A DNA stretch of 64,000 nucleotides, from assembly GCA_003250355.1 (NCBI GenBank), contig QKGS01000077.1, forward strand, positions 62,001-126,000, written 5' to 3'. Under the pieces are notes generated by a model, which ran no database searches, was not told where the DNA came from, and saw only the letters and a list, made by a program, of their open reading frames with translations. Origin of the DNA: Bacteroidota bacterium (GTDB lineage Bacteria; Bacteroidota; Bacteroidia; Bacteroidales; SZUA-534). Numbering within the stretch: the first letter of the stretch is position 1; each line of letters starts with the position of its first letter. Positions 8,444 to 18,100 of this stretch are shown one piece after another. A program made the position numbers and the translations under genes.

Positions 8444-10921
8444 ATGAACTTATCGGAGCTTCAAAAAGGAGAAAAAGGGGTAATAACTAAAGTAAAGGGT
8501 TATGGCTCTTTTCAGAAACGCATTATGGAAATGGGCTTTGTAAAAGGGAAAACAGTTAATGTAATTAAATGTGCCCCTTTTAAAGGTCCGGTTGAATACA
8601 GCATAATGGATTACCATGTTACACTCCGACGCAGCGAAGCTGACCTTATAGAAATAGTTACTCCCGAAGAGGCTATGAGTATTCCATCGCTAATATACGA
8701 AGGTACTATCGACGAAAATATTCAAAAAAAATCGGCTCAACAGCAGCAAAAAAGGATAAATGTTGCATTTGTTGGCAACCCCAATTGCGGAAAAACAACA
8801 CTTTTTAATTATTTATCGGGACTCAGACAACACACCGGTAATTACAGTGGTGTTACTGTCGATTCGAGCCATGCAGCATACACACACAAAGGTTATAACT
8901 TTAATTTGGTTGACCTGCCCGGAACATATTCTCTAACTGCTTATACTCCCGAAGAGTTATTTGTACGTAAGTATATATTCCGCGAACACCCCGATATTGT
9001 AGTAAACATAGTTGATGCTACCAATTTGGAACGCAACCTGTATCTTACTACACAGCTTATTGATATGGATATAAAGGTTGTACTTGCGCTAAATATGTAC
9101 GACGACCTTGGAGAATCGGGCGCAAAACTTGAAATAAACGATTTGGCTAGTTTATTGGGTATACCTATTGTACCCACTATTGCTCTAAATGGTACCGGAG
9201 TAAAGGAATTGTTTGATGAAATAATTGAGGTATATGAAAACCGAAACCCCATAGTTAGACATATACATATTAATTATGGCAAGGAAGTAGAAAAATCGAT
9301 TGCCCGAATAAGAACTGAAATTGAAAGAGTACCACAGCTGTTAGTAAAAGTGTCTCCTCGTTTTTTAGCACTTAAACTGCTTGAACAAGACAAACAAGCT
9401 ATAAGAATGGTAACTAAGCTCGATACCGAAAGTAGTATTTTAAAATGCTCATATAAAGAAATTGAAAGAATTGAACTACTTAGACAAGAAAAATGTGAAA
9501 GCGTAATTACAAATTCGAAATACGGTTTTATTAATGGTGCATTAAAAACAACGTATACTCCGGGTAAGGATAAAAGGCGCAAACACAGCAATGCTGTTGA
9601 TAAAGTTCTAACTCATCCGGTATTCGGATTCCCGCTTTTTCTTTTTTTTATATTTCTTATGTTCTTTTCAACCTTCAATATAGGTGCTTTCCCTATGGAA
9701 TGGATTGATTCCGGAATAAACATTCTAAACAGTTTTGTAAAAAGTTCACTCCCCGAAGGCATGCTTAACGACCTTATTACCGATGGTATTATTAGTGGTT
9801 GTGGCAGTGTGTTAATATTCTTACCTAATATTGTTATACTGTTCCTTTTTATTTCCTTCATGGAAGATTCGGGCTATATGGCACGGGCATCGTTTATGAT
9901 GGATCATGCAATGCATAAACTCGGTTTGCACGGACGCTCATTTATACCTTTAATTATGGGATTCGGTTGTAATGTGCCTGCAATAATGGCTACCCGAACC
10001 ATTAGAAACAAAAACGACAGATTGCTTACTATACTCATAACCCCATTTATGTCGTGTAGTGCAAGGCTTCCGGTGTATATATTATTTATTGGCACTTTTT
10101 TTCCACAAAGACCAACTTTAGTATTATTCGGAATATACTTAGTGGGAATTACAATGGCTGTATTATCGGCCAAAATTTTCAACAAATATTTCTTTAAAAC
10201 CAAAGAGACACCTTTTGTTATGGAACTACCTCCATACCGTCTGCCATCGCTGCGTTCTATTATTATACATATGTGGGACAAAGCAGGGCAATATTTAAAA
10301 AAGGTTGGAGGAGTAATTCTAATTGCTGTTATAATAATATGGGCTTTAGGCTATTTTCCGCTCAATAACGATATAGAATTGTCATACAACAATAAAATAG
10401 AACAACTCAAATCTGAGCTTAACGCAAATAACTCTGATTCCGACGCTTTAAACACTGATATAGAACAACTCAATTTTAGAAAGAATAAAGAATTACTTGA
10501 AAATTCATATTTGGGCAGAATAGGTAAATTTATTGAACCAACCATACGACCTCTGGGCTTCGATTGGCATATTGGGGTAACTTTACTCACAGGAACCGCA
10601 GCCAAAGAGATTGTAATAAGTACATTTGGAGTATTAATGCAAACAGCTGCCGAAGGCGATGAAGGCGATAAAATATTACAAACAAAACTTCAAAACCTGA
10701 AACACGAAAGCGGAAAACTAAAAGGAGAAAAAGTATTTACTCCGGCTGTTGCCCTTGGATTTTTAGTTTTTGTGCTAATATACTTCCCCTGTATAGGGGT
10801 AGTGTCGGCAATAGCGCGTGAAGCAGGTTCGTGGCGCTGGGCTGCTTTTACAATTCTATATACAACAGGTTTGGCATGGTTTGCAGCTTTCTTTATAAAT
10901 ATAGCTGGCAAGTTTATGTAA
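8444..10921 (+). CDS. feoB: Ferrous iron transporter FeoB with fused FeoA domain
   Basis: The protein has 825 residues. Residues 1-75 form a FeoA (SH3-like) domain. A G-protein domain follows with G1 GNPNCGKT (111-118), G3 DLPG (157-160) and G4 NMYD (217-220). The membrane part has the two Gate-type repeats with the conserved GCGSVL and GFGCNVPAIMATRT blocks and a closing hydrophobic C-terminus. Family knowledge: FeoB imports Fe(II) across the inner membrane, coupled to GTP hydrolysis; the FeoA-FeoB fusion is usual in Bacteroidota. A charged cytoplasmic stretch rich in Asn and Ser (about residues 650-690) interrupts the second half. The small FeoB-associated membrane protein follows 62 nt downstream. 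Confidence 0.96.
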   Translation: MNLSELQKGEKGVITKVKGYGSFQKRIMEMGFVKGKTVNVIKCAPFKGPVEYSIMDYHVTLRRSEADLIEIVTPEEAMSIPSLIYEGTIDENIQKKSAQQQQKRINVAFVGNPNCGKTTLFNYLSGLRQHTGNYSGVTVDSSHAAYTHKGYNFNLVDLPGTYSLTAYTPEELFVRKYIFREHPDIVVNIVDATNLERNLYLTTQLIDMDIKVVLALNMYDDLGESGAKLEINDLASLLGIPIVPTIALNGTGVKELFDEIIEVYENRNPIVRHIHINYGKEVEKSIARIRTEIERVPQLLVKVSPRFLALKLLEQDKQAIRMVTKLDTESSILKCSYKEIERIELLRQEKCESVITNSKYGFINGALKTTYTPGKDKRRKHSNAVDKVLTHPVFGFPLFLFFIFLMFFSTFNIGAFPMEWIDSGINILNSFVKSSLPEGMLNDLITDGIISGCGSVLIFLPNIVILFLFISFMEDSGYMARASFMMDHAMHKLGLHGRSFIPLIMGFGCNVPAIMATRTIRNKNDRLLTILITPFMSCSARLPVYILFIGTFFPQRPTLVLFGIYLVGITMAVLSAKIFNKYFFKTKETPFVMELPPYRLPSLRSIIIHMWDKAGQYLKKVGGVILIAVIIIWALGYFPLNNDIELSYNNKIEQLKSELNANNSDSDALNTDIEQLNFRKNKELLENSYLGRIGKFIEPTIRPLGFDWHIGVTLLTGTAAKEIVISTFGVLMQTAAEGDEGDKILQTKLQNLKHESGKLKGEKVFTPAVALGFLVFVLIYFPCIGVVSAIAREAGSWRWAAFTILYTTGLAWFAAFFINIAGKFM

Positions 10922-10937
10922 ACTACAAGGCAAAATC

Positions 10938-10951
10938 GGAGACAGGAGACA
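10938..10951 (+). repeat. Tandem GGAGACA heptamer
   Basis: Two exact GGAGACA copies sit in the 62-nt gap between feoB and the FeoB-associated protein gene, in the sense direction. The unit length is seven, as in the other intergenic repeats of this window. Confidence 0.75.
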
Positions 10952-10983
10952 AGCCGGATAGAAACTTTCAGATACTAACTAAA

Positions 10984-11169
10984 ATGAGTAAAAGTATATA
11001 CGATATAATAGCATACGCAATTCTAGCTATTGCTTTATTCTTCATTGTGAGAAATATTATTATGCGCTTAGGTAAAAAAAAAATATCTGACAACAAATGC
11101 AATTCGGGGTGTACAGGTTGCAATACACCGTGTGAATTAAAAGAAGCTATAATGAATCAGAAAAAGTAG
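10984..11169 (+). CDS. FeoB-associated Cys-rich membrane protein
   Basis: The protein has 61 residues. One membrane span (about residues 8-27, ending in FFIVRN) is followed by a basic stop-transfer stretch and a Cys cluster, CNSGCTGCNTPC (Cys39, 43, 46, 50). This is the layout of the small protein often encoded after feoB in Bacteroidota. I chose the ATG at 10984 because the longer open frame begins inside feoB in another frame. It probably assists Fe(II) transport or binds the metal; that role is inferred from position. Confidence 0.85.
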   Translation: MSKSIYDIIAYAILAIALFFIVRNIIMRLGKKKISDNKCNSGCTGCNTPCELKEAIMNQKK

Positions 11170-11192
11170 TTATATTGCTCTTAACGATATGC

Positions 11193-11762
11193 TTAGTTTT
11201 TTTTAACAGCATCGTTATTGTTTTTATTATTATCGGAATAATACTCATATACATAATTGATTTTATGAGTAGGTAAGTCAAGGTCAACATCCCAATATAT
11301 ATCTTGCGATATTAACCCGCGCTCATTATAAGTATAAGTATTTTTTCGGAGCAATACACCTTTCCCATCGGTTTCTTCAATTGCGGTTAGCATACCGTCA
11401 GTATTAAAGCTTTTAACAAGCTTGCTAATTAACAATCCGTTAGGATTAAGCTCCTTAAACTCAACTGTTGTATCTTTATAAGAAACCATATCGGGAATCG
11501 GGAGCGGACACTCATTACCATCTATTTTAAAACGCCCAACAATTTCACCATTAAAACCGTAACGAACCATTTCACATACAAAACCATGGCCGTTGAACTC
11601 AAATTTCTGTATTAACATACCCAAATCATTGGGGTCGAGTAATGCAAAATCAGACGTATAAACCATACACGATTGCACTTGCTTATACATATTATGGTTC
11701 TTTTTATTATCGGCACAGCCTACTAACAGGCACACTATTATTATGTAAATTACTGGTCTCAT
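11193..11762 (-). CDS. Hypothetical lipoprotein
   Basis: The protein has 189 residues. The signal peptide ends in the lipobox LLVGC (Cys about residue 16), so the mature protein should be a lipoprotein. The rest is beta-rich with repeats such as YTYNERGLISQDIYW that resemble YD/RHS-like strands, but I do not recognise a family. The C-terminal NKNNNDAVKKN is low complexity. It is convergent with the Feo cluster (23 nt between stops). An 8-bp inverted repeat lies 14 nt upstream of its start. Confidence 0.7.
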   Translation of the reverse strand: MRPVIYIIIVCLLVGCADNKKNHNMYKQVQSCMVYTSDFALLDPNDLGMLIQKFEFNGHGFVCEMVRYGFNGEIVGRFKIDGNECPLPIPDMVSYKDTTVEFKELNPNGLLISKLVKSFNTDGMLTAIEETDGKGVLLRKNTYTYNERGLISQDIYWDVDLDLPTHKINYVYEYYSDNNKNNNDAVKKN

Positions 11763-11775
11763 TACTTTATTTTTT

Positions 11776-11796
11776 TATGTATGGTAATCATACATA
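11776..11796. repeat. 8-bp perfect inverted repeat
   Basis: TATGTATG (11776-11783) and CATACATA (11789-11796) are separated by GTAAT, just upstream of the lipoprotein start at 11762. It could be an operator or a leader hairpin of that gene. The rest of 11763-12143 holds a possible 49-codon frame (11932-12081) and AT-rich sequence without another clear signal. Confidence 0.55.
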
Positions 11797-11931
11797 TTCA
11801 TGGGTAAATATATAAATATGACCTAAATATAACACAAATGAGTAAAGTAAAACATTAATCGCATAAAAAATATGGAAACATTTTAATACCGTATCTCAAT
11901 TATAACTACCCAACAAAGTAGCTAATACCAG

Positions 11932-12081
11932 CTATACTGTTTGCCAGCGAGTAGTATTGCAGTAATAACCGTTATAGTCAAAATTTGTCTTTTTGTTCTT
12001 TTTATTAGCTTTATTACCATTTTTACCATTAAAGAAATATTTCTTTATTTCTTCTTTCACGTTTTCAATTAGTTGTCTCAT
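11932..12081 (-). CDS. Possible small basic protein (49 residues)
   Basis: An ATG frame starts MRQLIENVKEEIKKYFF, has a Lys/Asn-rich middle (KNGNKANKKNKK) and ends in TTRWQTV. It lies between rex and the lipoprotein gene on the same strand as both, in a 380-nt gap that has no other gene. I do not recognise it. The coherent amphipathic N-terminus argues for coding, the AT-rich composition against. It may be an unannotated small gene or chance. Confidence 0.3.
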   Translation of the reverse strand: MRQLIENVKEEIKKYFFNGKNGNKANKKNKKTNFDYNGYYCNTTRWQTV

Positions 12082-12143
12082 GATTTCTAAGTTTTTAAGG
12101 TTATTTAAAGATTTTTTTCTTTATTTGAAATTAAATTTTTTTG

Positions 12144-12794
12144 TTAGCTATTCAGCTTATGTAAAAGAACAGCTACGTCGGAATACATTGCAGTGTCTTG
12201 CACTATAATATTGGAGGACAAACGAAGCTTTGCCGGTGTAAGGTTCCAAATAGCTGTAATACCGCTTTTTACCATAGCCTCAGCAGCTTCCTGAGCTGCA
12301 CTTCCGGGTACCGTAAGAATTCCTATACCTACACCAAGCCTTTTGGCCAATTCACCAAGCTTATCGAAATGGAGTATTTGAATATTACCATATTGAGTAT
12401 CAACTTTACTCTTATCAACATCGAAAGCCGCAATAATATTAATGCCAAACCCCTGCAATGCATGATATGAAAGAATAGCCTGACCAAGCTTACCTGCTCC
12501 TATAAGAAATGCTTCATTTTTTTTATCGACACCAAGATACTTTTCAATAGAATGTATCAACTCTACAACACTATATCCAACCTTTGGCTTTCCCTTTACT
12601 CCTGTAAATGCAAAATCTTTTACTATTTGTGTTGGGTCAAAATGCAACTCCTCGCTAATAGCCGGAGCCGAAATATTAACTACACCCTGCTGCAACAAAG
12701 CTTTTAAATGCATAGTGTACGTAGGCATCCTTTTTAAGGTTGGCTCCGGTACATCTACCTTTTTTGTTCGCTTTATGTTCTTTGTTGTATTCAC
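12144..12794 (-). CDS. rex: Redox-sensing transcriptional repressor Rex
   Basis: The protein has 216 residues, the usual Rex length. An N-terminal winged helix begins with the family signature VPEPTLKRMPTY and contains APAISEELHFDPTQIVKDF. A Rossmann domain has the NAD-binding GAGKLG (residues 99-104) and AFDVDKSKV. Family knowledge: Rex senses the NADH/NAD+ ratio and represses fermentation and respiration genes when NADH is low. The start is GTG; an in-frame stop lies only five codons upstream. A TACATTTG -7 box is at 12815-12822. The divergent flavin reductase-like gene is a plausible target, but no convincing Rex operator was found. Confidence 0.93.
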   Translation of the reverse strand: MNTTKNIKRTKKVDVPEPTLKRMPTYTMHLKALLQQGVVNISAPAISEELHFDPTQIVKDFAFTGVKGKPKVGYSVVELIHSIEKYLGVDKKNEAFLIGAGKLGQAILSYHALQGFGINIIAAFDVDKSKVDTQYGNIQILHFDKLGELAKRLGVGIGILTVPGSAAQEAAEAMVKSGITAIWNLTPAKLRLSSNIIVQDTAMYSDVAVLLHKLNS

Positions 12795-12814
12795 TTTGTA
12801 TAGTTTTTACGATA

Positions 12815-12822
12815 CAAATGTA
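12815..12822 (-). promoter_or_regulatory. Probable -7 box of rex
   Basis: The minus strand reads TACATTTG, 20 nt before the rex GTG. A TTC triplet lies 19 nt further upstream where TTG is expected. Confidence 0.5.
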
Positions 12823-13010
12823 GCAACACTTTTTAAATAAAGAATTTTTTCTTTAATGACATTCGTCATGTTTATTTTTTAACCTCTTATATTGTAATTC
12901 AGACCTTGCAAATAAAGGGCTTAAAAACATCATTTTAGCCACAAAAACGTTTGCGCAAAATATTTAAACTTTTTTTCATGTAATTGCGTTACTATTGTAA
13001 AAAAAAGCAG

Positions 13011-13667
13011 ATGAACAAATTAAACAAGCGAGAAACACATAAAGTTGTTGACATAAAACATTTGACAAATTCTACATTCATTATATACATAGAAAGAAAA
13101 AACATTGTTTTTAAACCCGGACAATACATTGTACTAGGAATAAAAGGGAATAACGATTTCAGACAATATTCCATATACAGCGGCACAAATGAAAAGTATT
13201 TATCGATACTTGTAAAAGAGGTTGAAAATGGGGAATTATCGCCACTTTTAAAACATTTGGAAACAGGTAACGAAGTTGAAATAGAAGGTCCTATGGGGCA
13301 TTTTTCCATATCAAACAATCATAAGGGAGGCATAGTAATGATAGCTTCAGGTACAGGTATTGCACCATTTCATAGCTTTGTGGTATCTAACCCAAATGCA
13401 AACTACAAACTGATTCATGGAATTAGAACCATAGACGAAGCCTACGAACATTATCACTATAAAACAGAAAACTATATTACGTGTACATCGAGCAATAATA
13501 CGGGTGCATTTAATGGTCGTGTAACAAAATATCTTGAATCACAATCTTTTAAAGCCGATACTTTATTTTATCTTTGCGGCAATAGTAATATGATATTTGA
13601 TGCAATGGATATTCTCAAAGCCAAAGGGGTTGAGAATAGTAATATGTTTGCCGAAATATATTTTTAA
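13011..13667 (+). CDS. FAD-binding oxidoreductase (ferredoxin-NADP reductase-like)
   Basis: The protein has 218 residues. The FAD-binding motif RQYS (51-54), the GPMGHF loop (93-98) and the NAD(P)-binding IASGTGIAPF (111-120) are in the expected order. The C-terminal CGNSNMIFD and closing FAEIYF match the end of the ferredoxin reductase fold. No ferredoxin domain is fused. I chose the ATG at 13011 over the upstream TTG (12984), which would add nine unconserved residues. The gene is divergent from rex and 22 nt upstream of the miaB-like gene, so it may share a transcript with it. The electron acceptor cannot be read from the sequence. Confidence 0.85.
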   Translation: MNKLNKRETHKVVDIKHLTNSTFIIYIERKNIVFKPGQYIVLGIKGNNDFRQYSIYSGTNEKYLSILVKEVENGELSPLLKHLETGNEVEIEGPMGHFSISNNHKGGIVMIASGTGIAPFHSFVVSNPNANYKLIHGIRTIDEAYEHYHYKTENYITCTSSNNTGAFNGRVTKYLESQSFKADTLFYLCGNSNMIFDAMDILKAKGVENSNMFAEIYF

Positions 13668-13689
13668 AAGAGCAAGGAACGATATAGCG

Positions 13690-15150
13690 ATGAAGTATTT
13701 TTTAATGGTTTTAGGCTGCCAGATGAATTTATCGGACAGTGAAAGGGTAAAGGCAGTAATGGAGAGTATGGGGTATTCCCTTACGGAAAATGAAGACGAA
13801 GCCGACATACTTGGGATAATATCATGTAGTGTTCGCCAAAAACCAATCGATAAAGTATACGGGCGAATACATAAATGGAACAGACTTAAAAACCGCAAAA
13901 GCCTTATTACCTTTGTTTCGGGCTGTGTATTACCCGACGATAAAACTAAATTCCTAAAACTGTTCGATTTTGTATTCGACATGAGTGAACTGTATGAGTT
14001 CCCTCAAATGCTTAGAGAATATGGTGTAACAACCCCTGCCCTATTGAAATTGCAGCTTGACTCTAATTATGATTCACACAATACAAAAAACATTGATTTA
14101 GGCTATACCATTGACAAAAAAGAAGCCAATGGAGGCGCAACTCTAAGTCACACTCACAACAAGCCTGCTTTCACTCCGGTAGGAATTACAAAAGATACAA
14201 AGCCAGACCCTAAAGCAATATTTACCCTTTGGGATATTCAACCACAATACGAATCGGAGTTTGAAGCTTATGTTCCTATACAAAATGGTTGCGATAAATT
14301 TTGTACATACTGTGCAGTACCATATACACGGGGTCGTGAAGTTTCTCGCCCAAGTAATGAAATAGTTGCCGAAGTTGAACAATTAATTAAATCGGGATAT
14401 AAGTCAATTACTCTTTTGGGACAAAATGTTAACTCTTATGGGTTAGACAACAATGAAGAGATTACATTTGCCGAACTTTTAACACAAATAGGAGAACTAG
14501 GCAACAAACTTAATGAAAAGTGTTGGGTATATTTCACATCGCCACACCCGCGCGATATGACCCGCGATGTAGTAGAAGCTATTGCAAAATATAAAATATT
14601 GGGCAAGCAAATACATTTACCATTGCAATCGGGCGACAATGAAGTACTTGACAGAATGAACCGTAAATACAATCTTGACAAGTATCGTGAAAGTATTGAG
14701 CATATACGAGAATTAATTCCTCATGCTACTTTATTTACCGATATTATTGTTGGCTTTACAGGCGAAACCGAAGAACAATTTATGAACACGGTCACTTCGT
14801 TCAATGAATTCAAATTCAATATGGCTTACATTGCTATGTATTCGCCTCGTCCGGGAGCCAAAAGCTTCAAGTGGACCGACGATATTTCCATAGAGATTAA
14901 AAAAGAGAGACTGCAACGGCTTACCGATAAGCTTGAAGAGCACTCTTATGAATATAATAAGAACCTGATAGGCAAAGAGATTGAGGTATTAGTACGAACT
15001 ACAGAAAGAAAAACAGGATACCTGAGTGGCCACAACGAAGGAAAGATAGTTACACGTATTTTATCGAAAAACACCTCGCTTATTGGCCATATTGTTAGAG
15101 GAAGAGTAACTGAAGCTTCAACGCTATCTATTACCGTTGACTTATTTTAA
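13690..15150 (+). CDS. MiaB-type tRNA methylthiotransferase
   Basis: The protein has 486 residues. The UPF0004 domain supplies three cluster cysteines (Cys10 in LGCQMN, Cys46 in ISCSVRQKP, Cys79 in SGCVLP). The radical-SAM motif CDKFCTYC follows (Cys201, 205, 208), then the SPHPRDM and LPLQSGDNEVL blocks and a C-terminal TRAM domain. Family knowledge: MiaB adds a methylthio group to N6-isopentenyl-adenosine at position 37 of tRNA. Odd feature: about 70 residues of polar, low-conservation sequence (about 112-185) sit between the UPF0004 and radical-SAM domains, making the protein longer than usual. It could be MiaB itself or a paralogue. The longer frame from 13597 starts inside the upstream gene. 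Confidence 0.87.
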   Translation: MKYFLMVLGCQMNLSDSERVKAVMESMGYSLTENEDEADILGIISCSVRQKPIDKVYGRIHKWNRLKNRKSLITFVSGCVLPDDKTKFLKLFDFVFDMSELYEFPQMLREYGVTTPALLKLQLDSNYDSHNTKNIDLGYTIDKKEANGGATLSHTHNKPAFTPVGITKDTKPDPKAIFTLWDIQPQYESEFEAYVPIQNGCDKFCTYCAVPYTRGREVSRPSNEIVAEVEQLIKSGYKSITLLGQNVNSYGLDNNEEITFAELLTQIGELGNKLNEKCWVYFTSPHPRDMTRDVVEAIAKYKILGKQIHLPLQSGDNEVLDRMNRKYNLDKYRESIEHIRELIPHATLFTDIIVGFTGETEEQFMNTVTSFNEFKFNMAYIAMYSPRPGAKSFKWTDDISIEIKKERLQRLTDKLEEHSYEYNKNLIGKEIEVLVRTTERKTGYLSGHNEGKIVTRILSKNTSLIGHIVRGRVTEASTLSITVDLF

Positions 15151-15151
15151 T

Positions 15152-18100
15152 CTACAATACTCTTACTCCCATTATCAATATGTCATCGGTTTGCTCTGAA
15201 TCTTTTTTCCAATTTATATACTCGGTTTCAAGTAGTTCCTTTTGAGTATACATAGGTTTTTTATGTATTTTCTGTAGAAAGTCTTTAAAATTACTCTTCA
15301 TATATTTGGTATTACTATCGTTTCCAAGTTGGTCGTGAAAACCATCAGAGAATATATAAAATACGTCGCCTATTTGAAGTTGTAGTTCGTTATTTGAGAA
15401 AGTATTAATATCAGTCATAAATACACCAATAGGCATTTTGTCGGCTTTAATTTCAGATAGTTCTCCATTTCGTATCAAGTAAAGGGGGCTATAAGCTCCT
15501 GCATATTGCAATTTATTGTTTTTAGGGTCAAGCACACACAGAGCTATATCCATTCCATCGCGGGTTTCGGAATTTTTGCTTGTTTGTCGTAAGGCTCTCT
15601 TAATCTCTTTACGAAGTTCATTTAATATTACATTGGCTTCCGTTATTTCACGTTTGTAAACAATATTATTCAAAAATGAGATACCAAGCATACTCATAAA
15701 TGCTCCCGGAACACCATGTCCGGTGCAATCAGCTACGGCTATTACTATTTTGTTGTTTACTTGTTTAATCCAATAAAAATCGCCACTTACTACATCTTTA
15801 GGTTTGAAAAAGATGAAGTTCTCAGGCAATAATTCATCAATATGGTATTCATGTGGAAATACTGCATTTTGGATACGTTTTGCGTAAGCAATACTAGCTG
15901 TAATTTCTTTATGTTGCTTATTGAGCATATCACGCTGGAGTATTATTTCTTCATTTTGTGCATTAAGTTCATTGTTGCGTTCCTCCACTATTTCTTTTTG
16001 TTCATTGAGCGAATTATTTATAGTAAGTATCTCTTCGTTCTGCTGTTCCAGTTCCTGTTTTTGCAGTTGAATCATATTGGTTCGCTCTTTTACTTTATGT
16101 TCGAGTACAACATTATAACGCTTTAAACGAACTGTTCTCCATTGAATAATTATCCAAACGGCTATTATAATTAAAAAGGTATAAATGAAATAAGCCCACC
16201 ATTCTCTCCACCATGGCGGGTGTACTTCAAATGAATATTCAACAATATCACTCATTATTTTTGAAGCACCCACAGCTCTAATCATAAAAGTATATTTACC
16301 GGGAGGTACATTTCTATATTCGGAATAGTTGTGCGACACTAGCTTGCTCCATTCGCTTTCATACCCATGTAGCTTGTATATATAATGAATACTATTAGGA
16401 GCATTTAATTCCAAAGTAGAAAAATAAAACTTCAGATTATTCTTGTTATATGGTAATTCAAGATTCTGCGGGCAATTATAAAATTCAGAAACCCCCGAAT
16501 ATATAACTGATTCATTGCGTAATATGCTATCAGTTTGCTTAGAACGATAATCGCAATAATTATCATTAATAACTACATTAATTAAATTTACAATAGGTGT
16601 ATATTCTGATAAATTATAGTTGGAAAGGTTAAGCATTGTTAAGTATTTATTACCACCCCACCATATTCTGTTTTTACTGTCTATAAATGCAGCATTCCAG
16701 TAAAAACTCAGGTTTTTAATACCATCGGCTATTCTAAAATTGTAAAAATAGGCTCTTCTTCCATCGATATAAACAGGTTTTTCGCCTGTATAATAATCGG
16801 TAGTGTCGAATATAAGATAGCTGAGTCCGTTTCTTGTTCCTACCCAAAAGTTACCTAAACTATCTTCAATAATTGATGTAGCATCGTCGTAAACTAATCC
16901 GTTTCGAGTATCGAAATTAGTAAATTCTCCGTTGAAATAACAACTCAAACCCTTTCCGGTACATATCCACAGCCTCCCTTTTGAATCATGCAATAATGAC
17001 TTTATTTCATTACTAATAAGCCCGTTACATTCCATATAATTTTTTAATATAATACCATCATAACTATACAATCCATGAAATGTACCAAACCAAACAACAT
17101 CATTTGAGTCGACACTAATAGAGGTAACTGCGTTATATTCTATTCCTTCCCATCTAAAAAAAGACTTTATTACGTTATTATTCAACGAATTAATACCATT
17201 GTCGGTTGCCAGCCAAATAGTTCCTTTACTGTCTTCTGCAATATCTATCACATTATTGTTATTTAGTCCCTGCTCCATTAAGTAAAAATGCATATAATTA
17301 CCTTTAAGTAGAGCTAATCCGCGTCCATGTGCAGCAATCCACATTTGCCCCTTTTTGTCGATATGGAAATTTCGCACACTAAATTGCCCCAATGAGCTTA
17401 ACGGTCGGTAATTTTTAAATGTTTTACCATTGTAAATTGAAAATCCATCGGTTGTACCAAACCATATATTACCTGCGTTATCTTCGGTAATTGCATTTAC
17501 AAACTGAACAGGTAAACCTTGTTCTGTGCTAAATGTAATAAATGAACCCGGAGTGAAGCATTTTAGACCGTCACCGGCTGTACCTATCCAAATTTTACCT
17601 GATTTACTTTTTTGTATATCAAGAGCAATATTTGAGTTAAGGTCGTTTTGAATATATACTTTAGTAAATGTTTTTCCATTGAAGCATATAATACCTGAGC
17701 CTTTTGAACCAAAACACAAATTACTATCATTGTTATAAAAAAAATCGCCTTGCTCTCCGACAATACCTTGCATATCGGAGTAATATGTTATTGTACTATC
17801 ATTTAAATAGCATACACCTTTAGCGGTGCTAAACCATATATTGCCATTTTTATCTTCGTGTATATCGTTTATTTGCTTTCCAAAATAATGTCCGTGGTTA
17901 TAATAATTAGTAAACGATACACCATTAAAACTCTGTACTCCATAAAATTTTGAACCTAACCACATTATTCCTTTACTGTCAATATGTACAGCTGTTATAT
18001 TTTTACCGTATAAATCTTCTACTACCTTATAATTGATAAATGACTTTCCGGTATAGCACGAAATATCTTTCCAACTCGAAAAAAACCATAGGTTTCCATT

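Noticed and set aside
12856-12869. ATGAC/GTCAT inverted repeat upstream of rex as an autoregulatory site
   Set aside because: Five-base arms in AT-rich DNA are weak and do not match a known Rex pattern.
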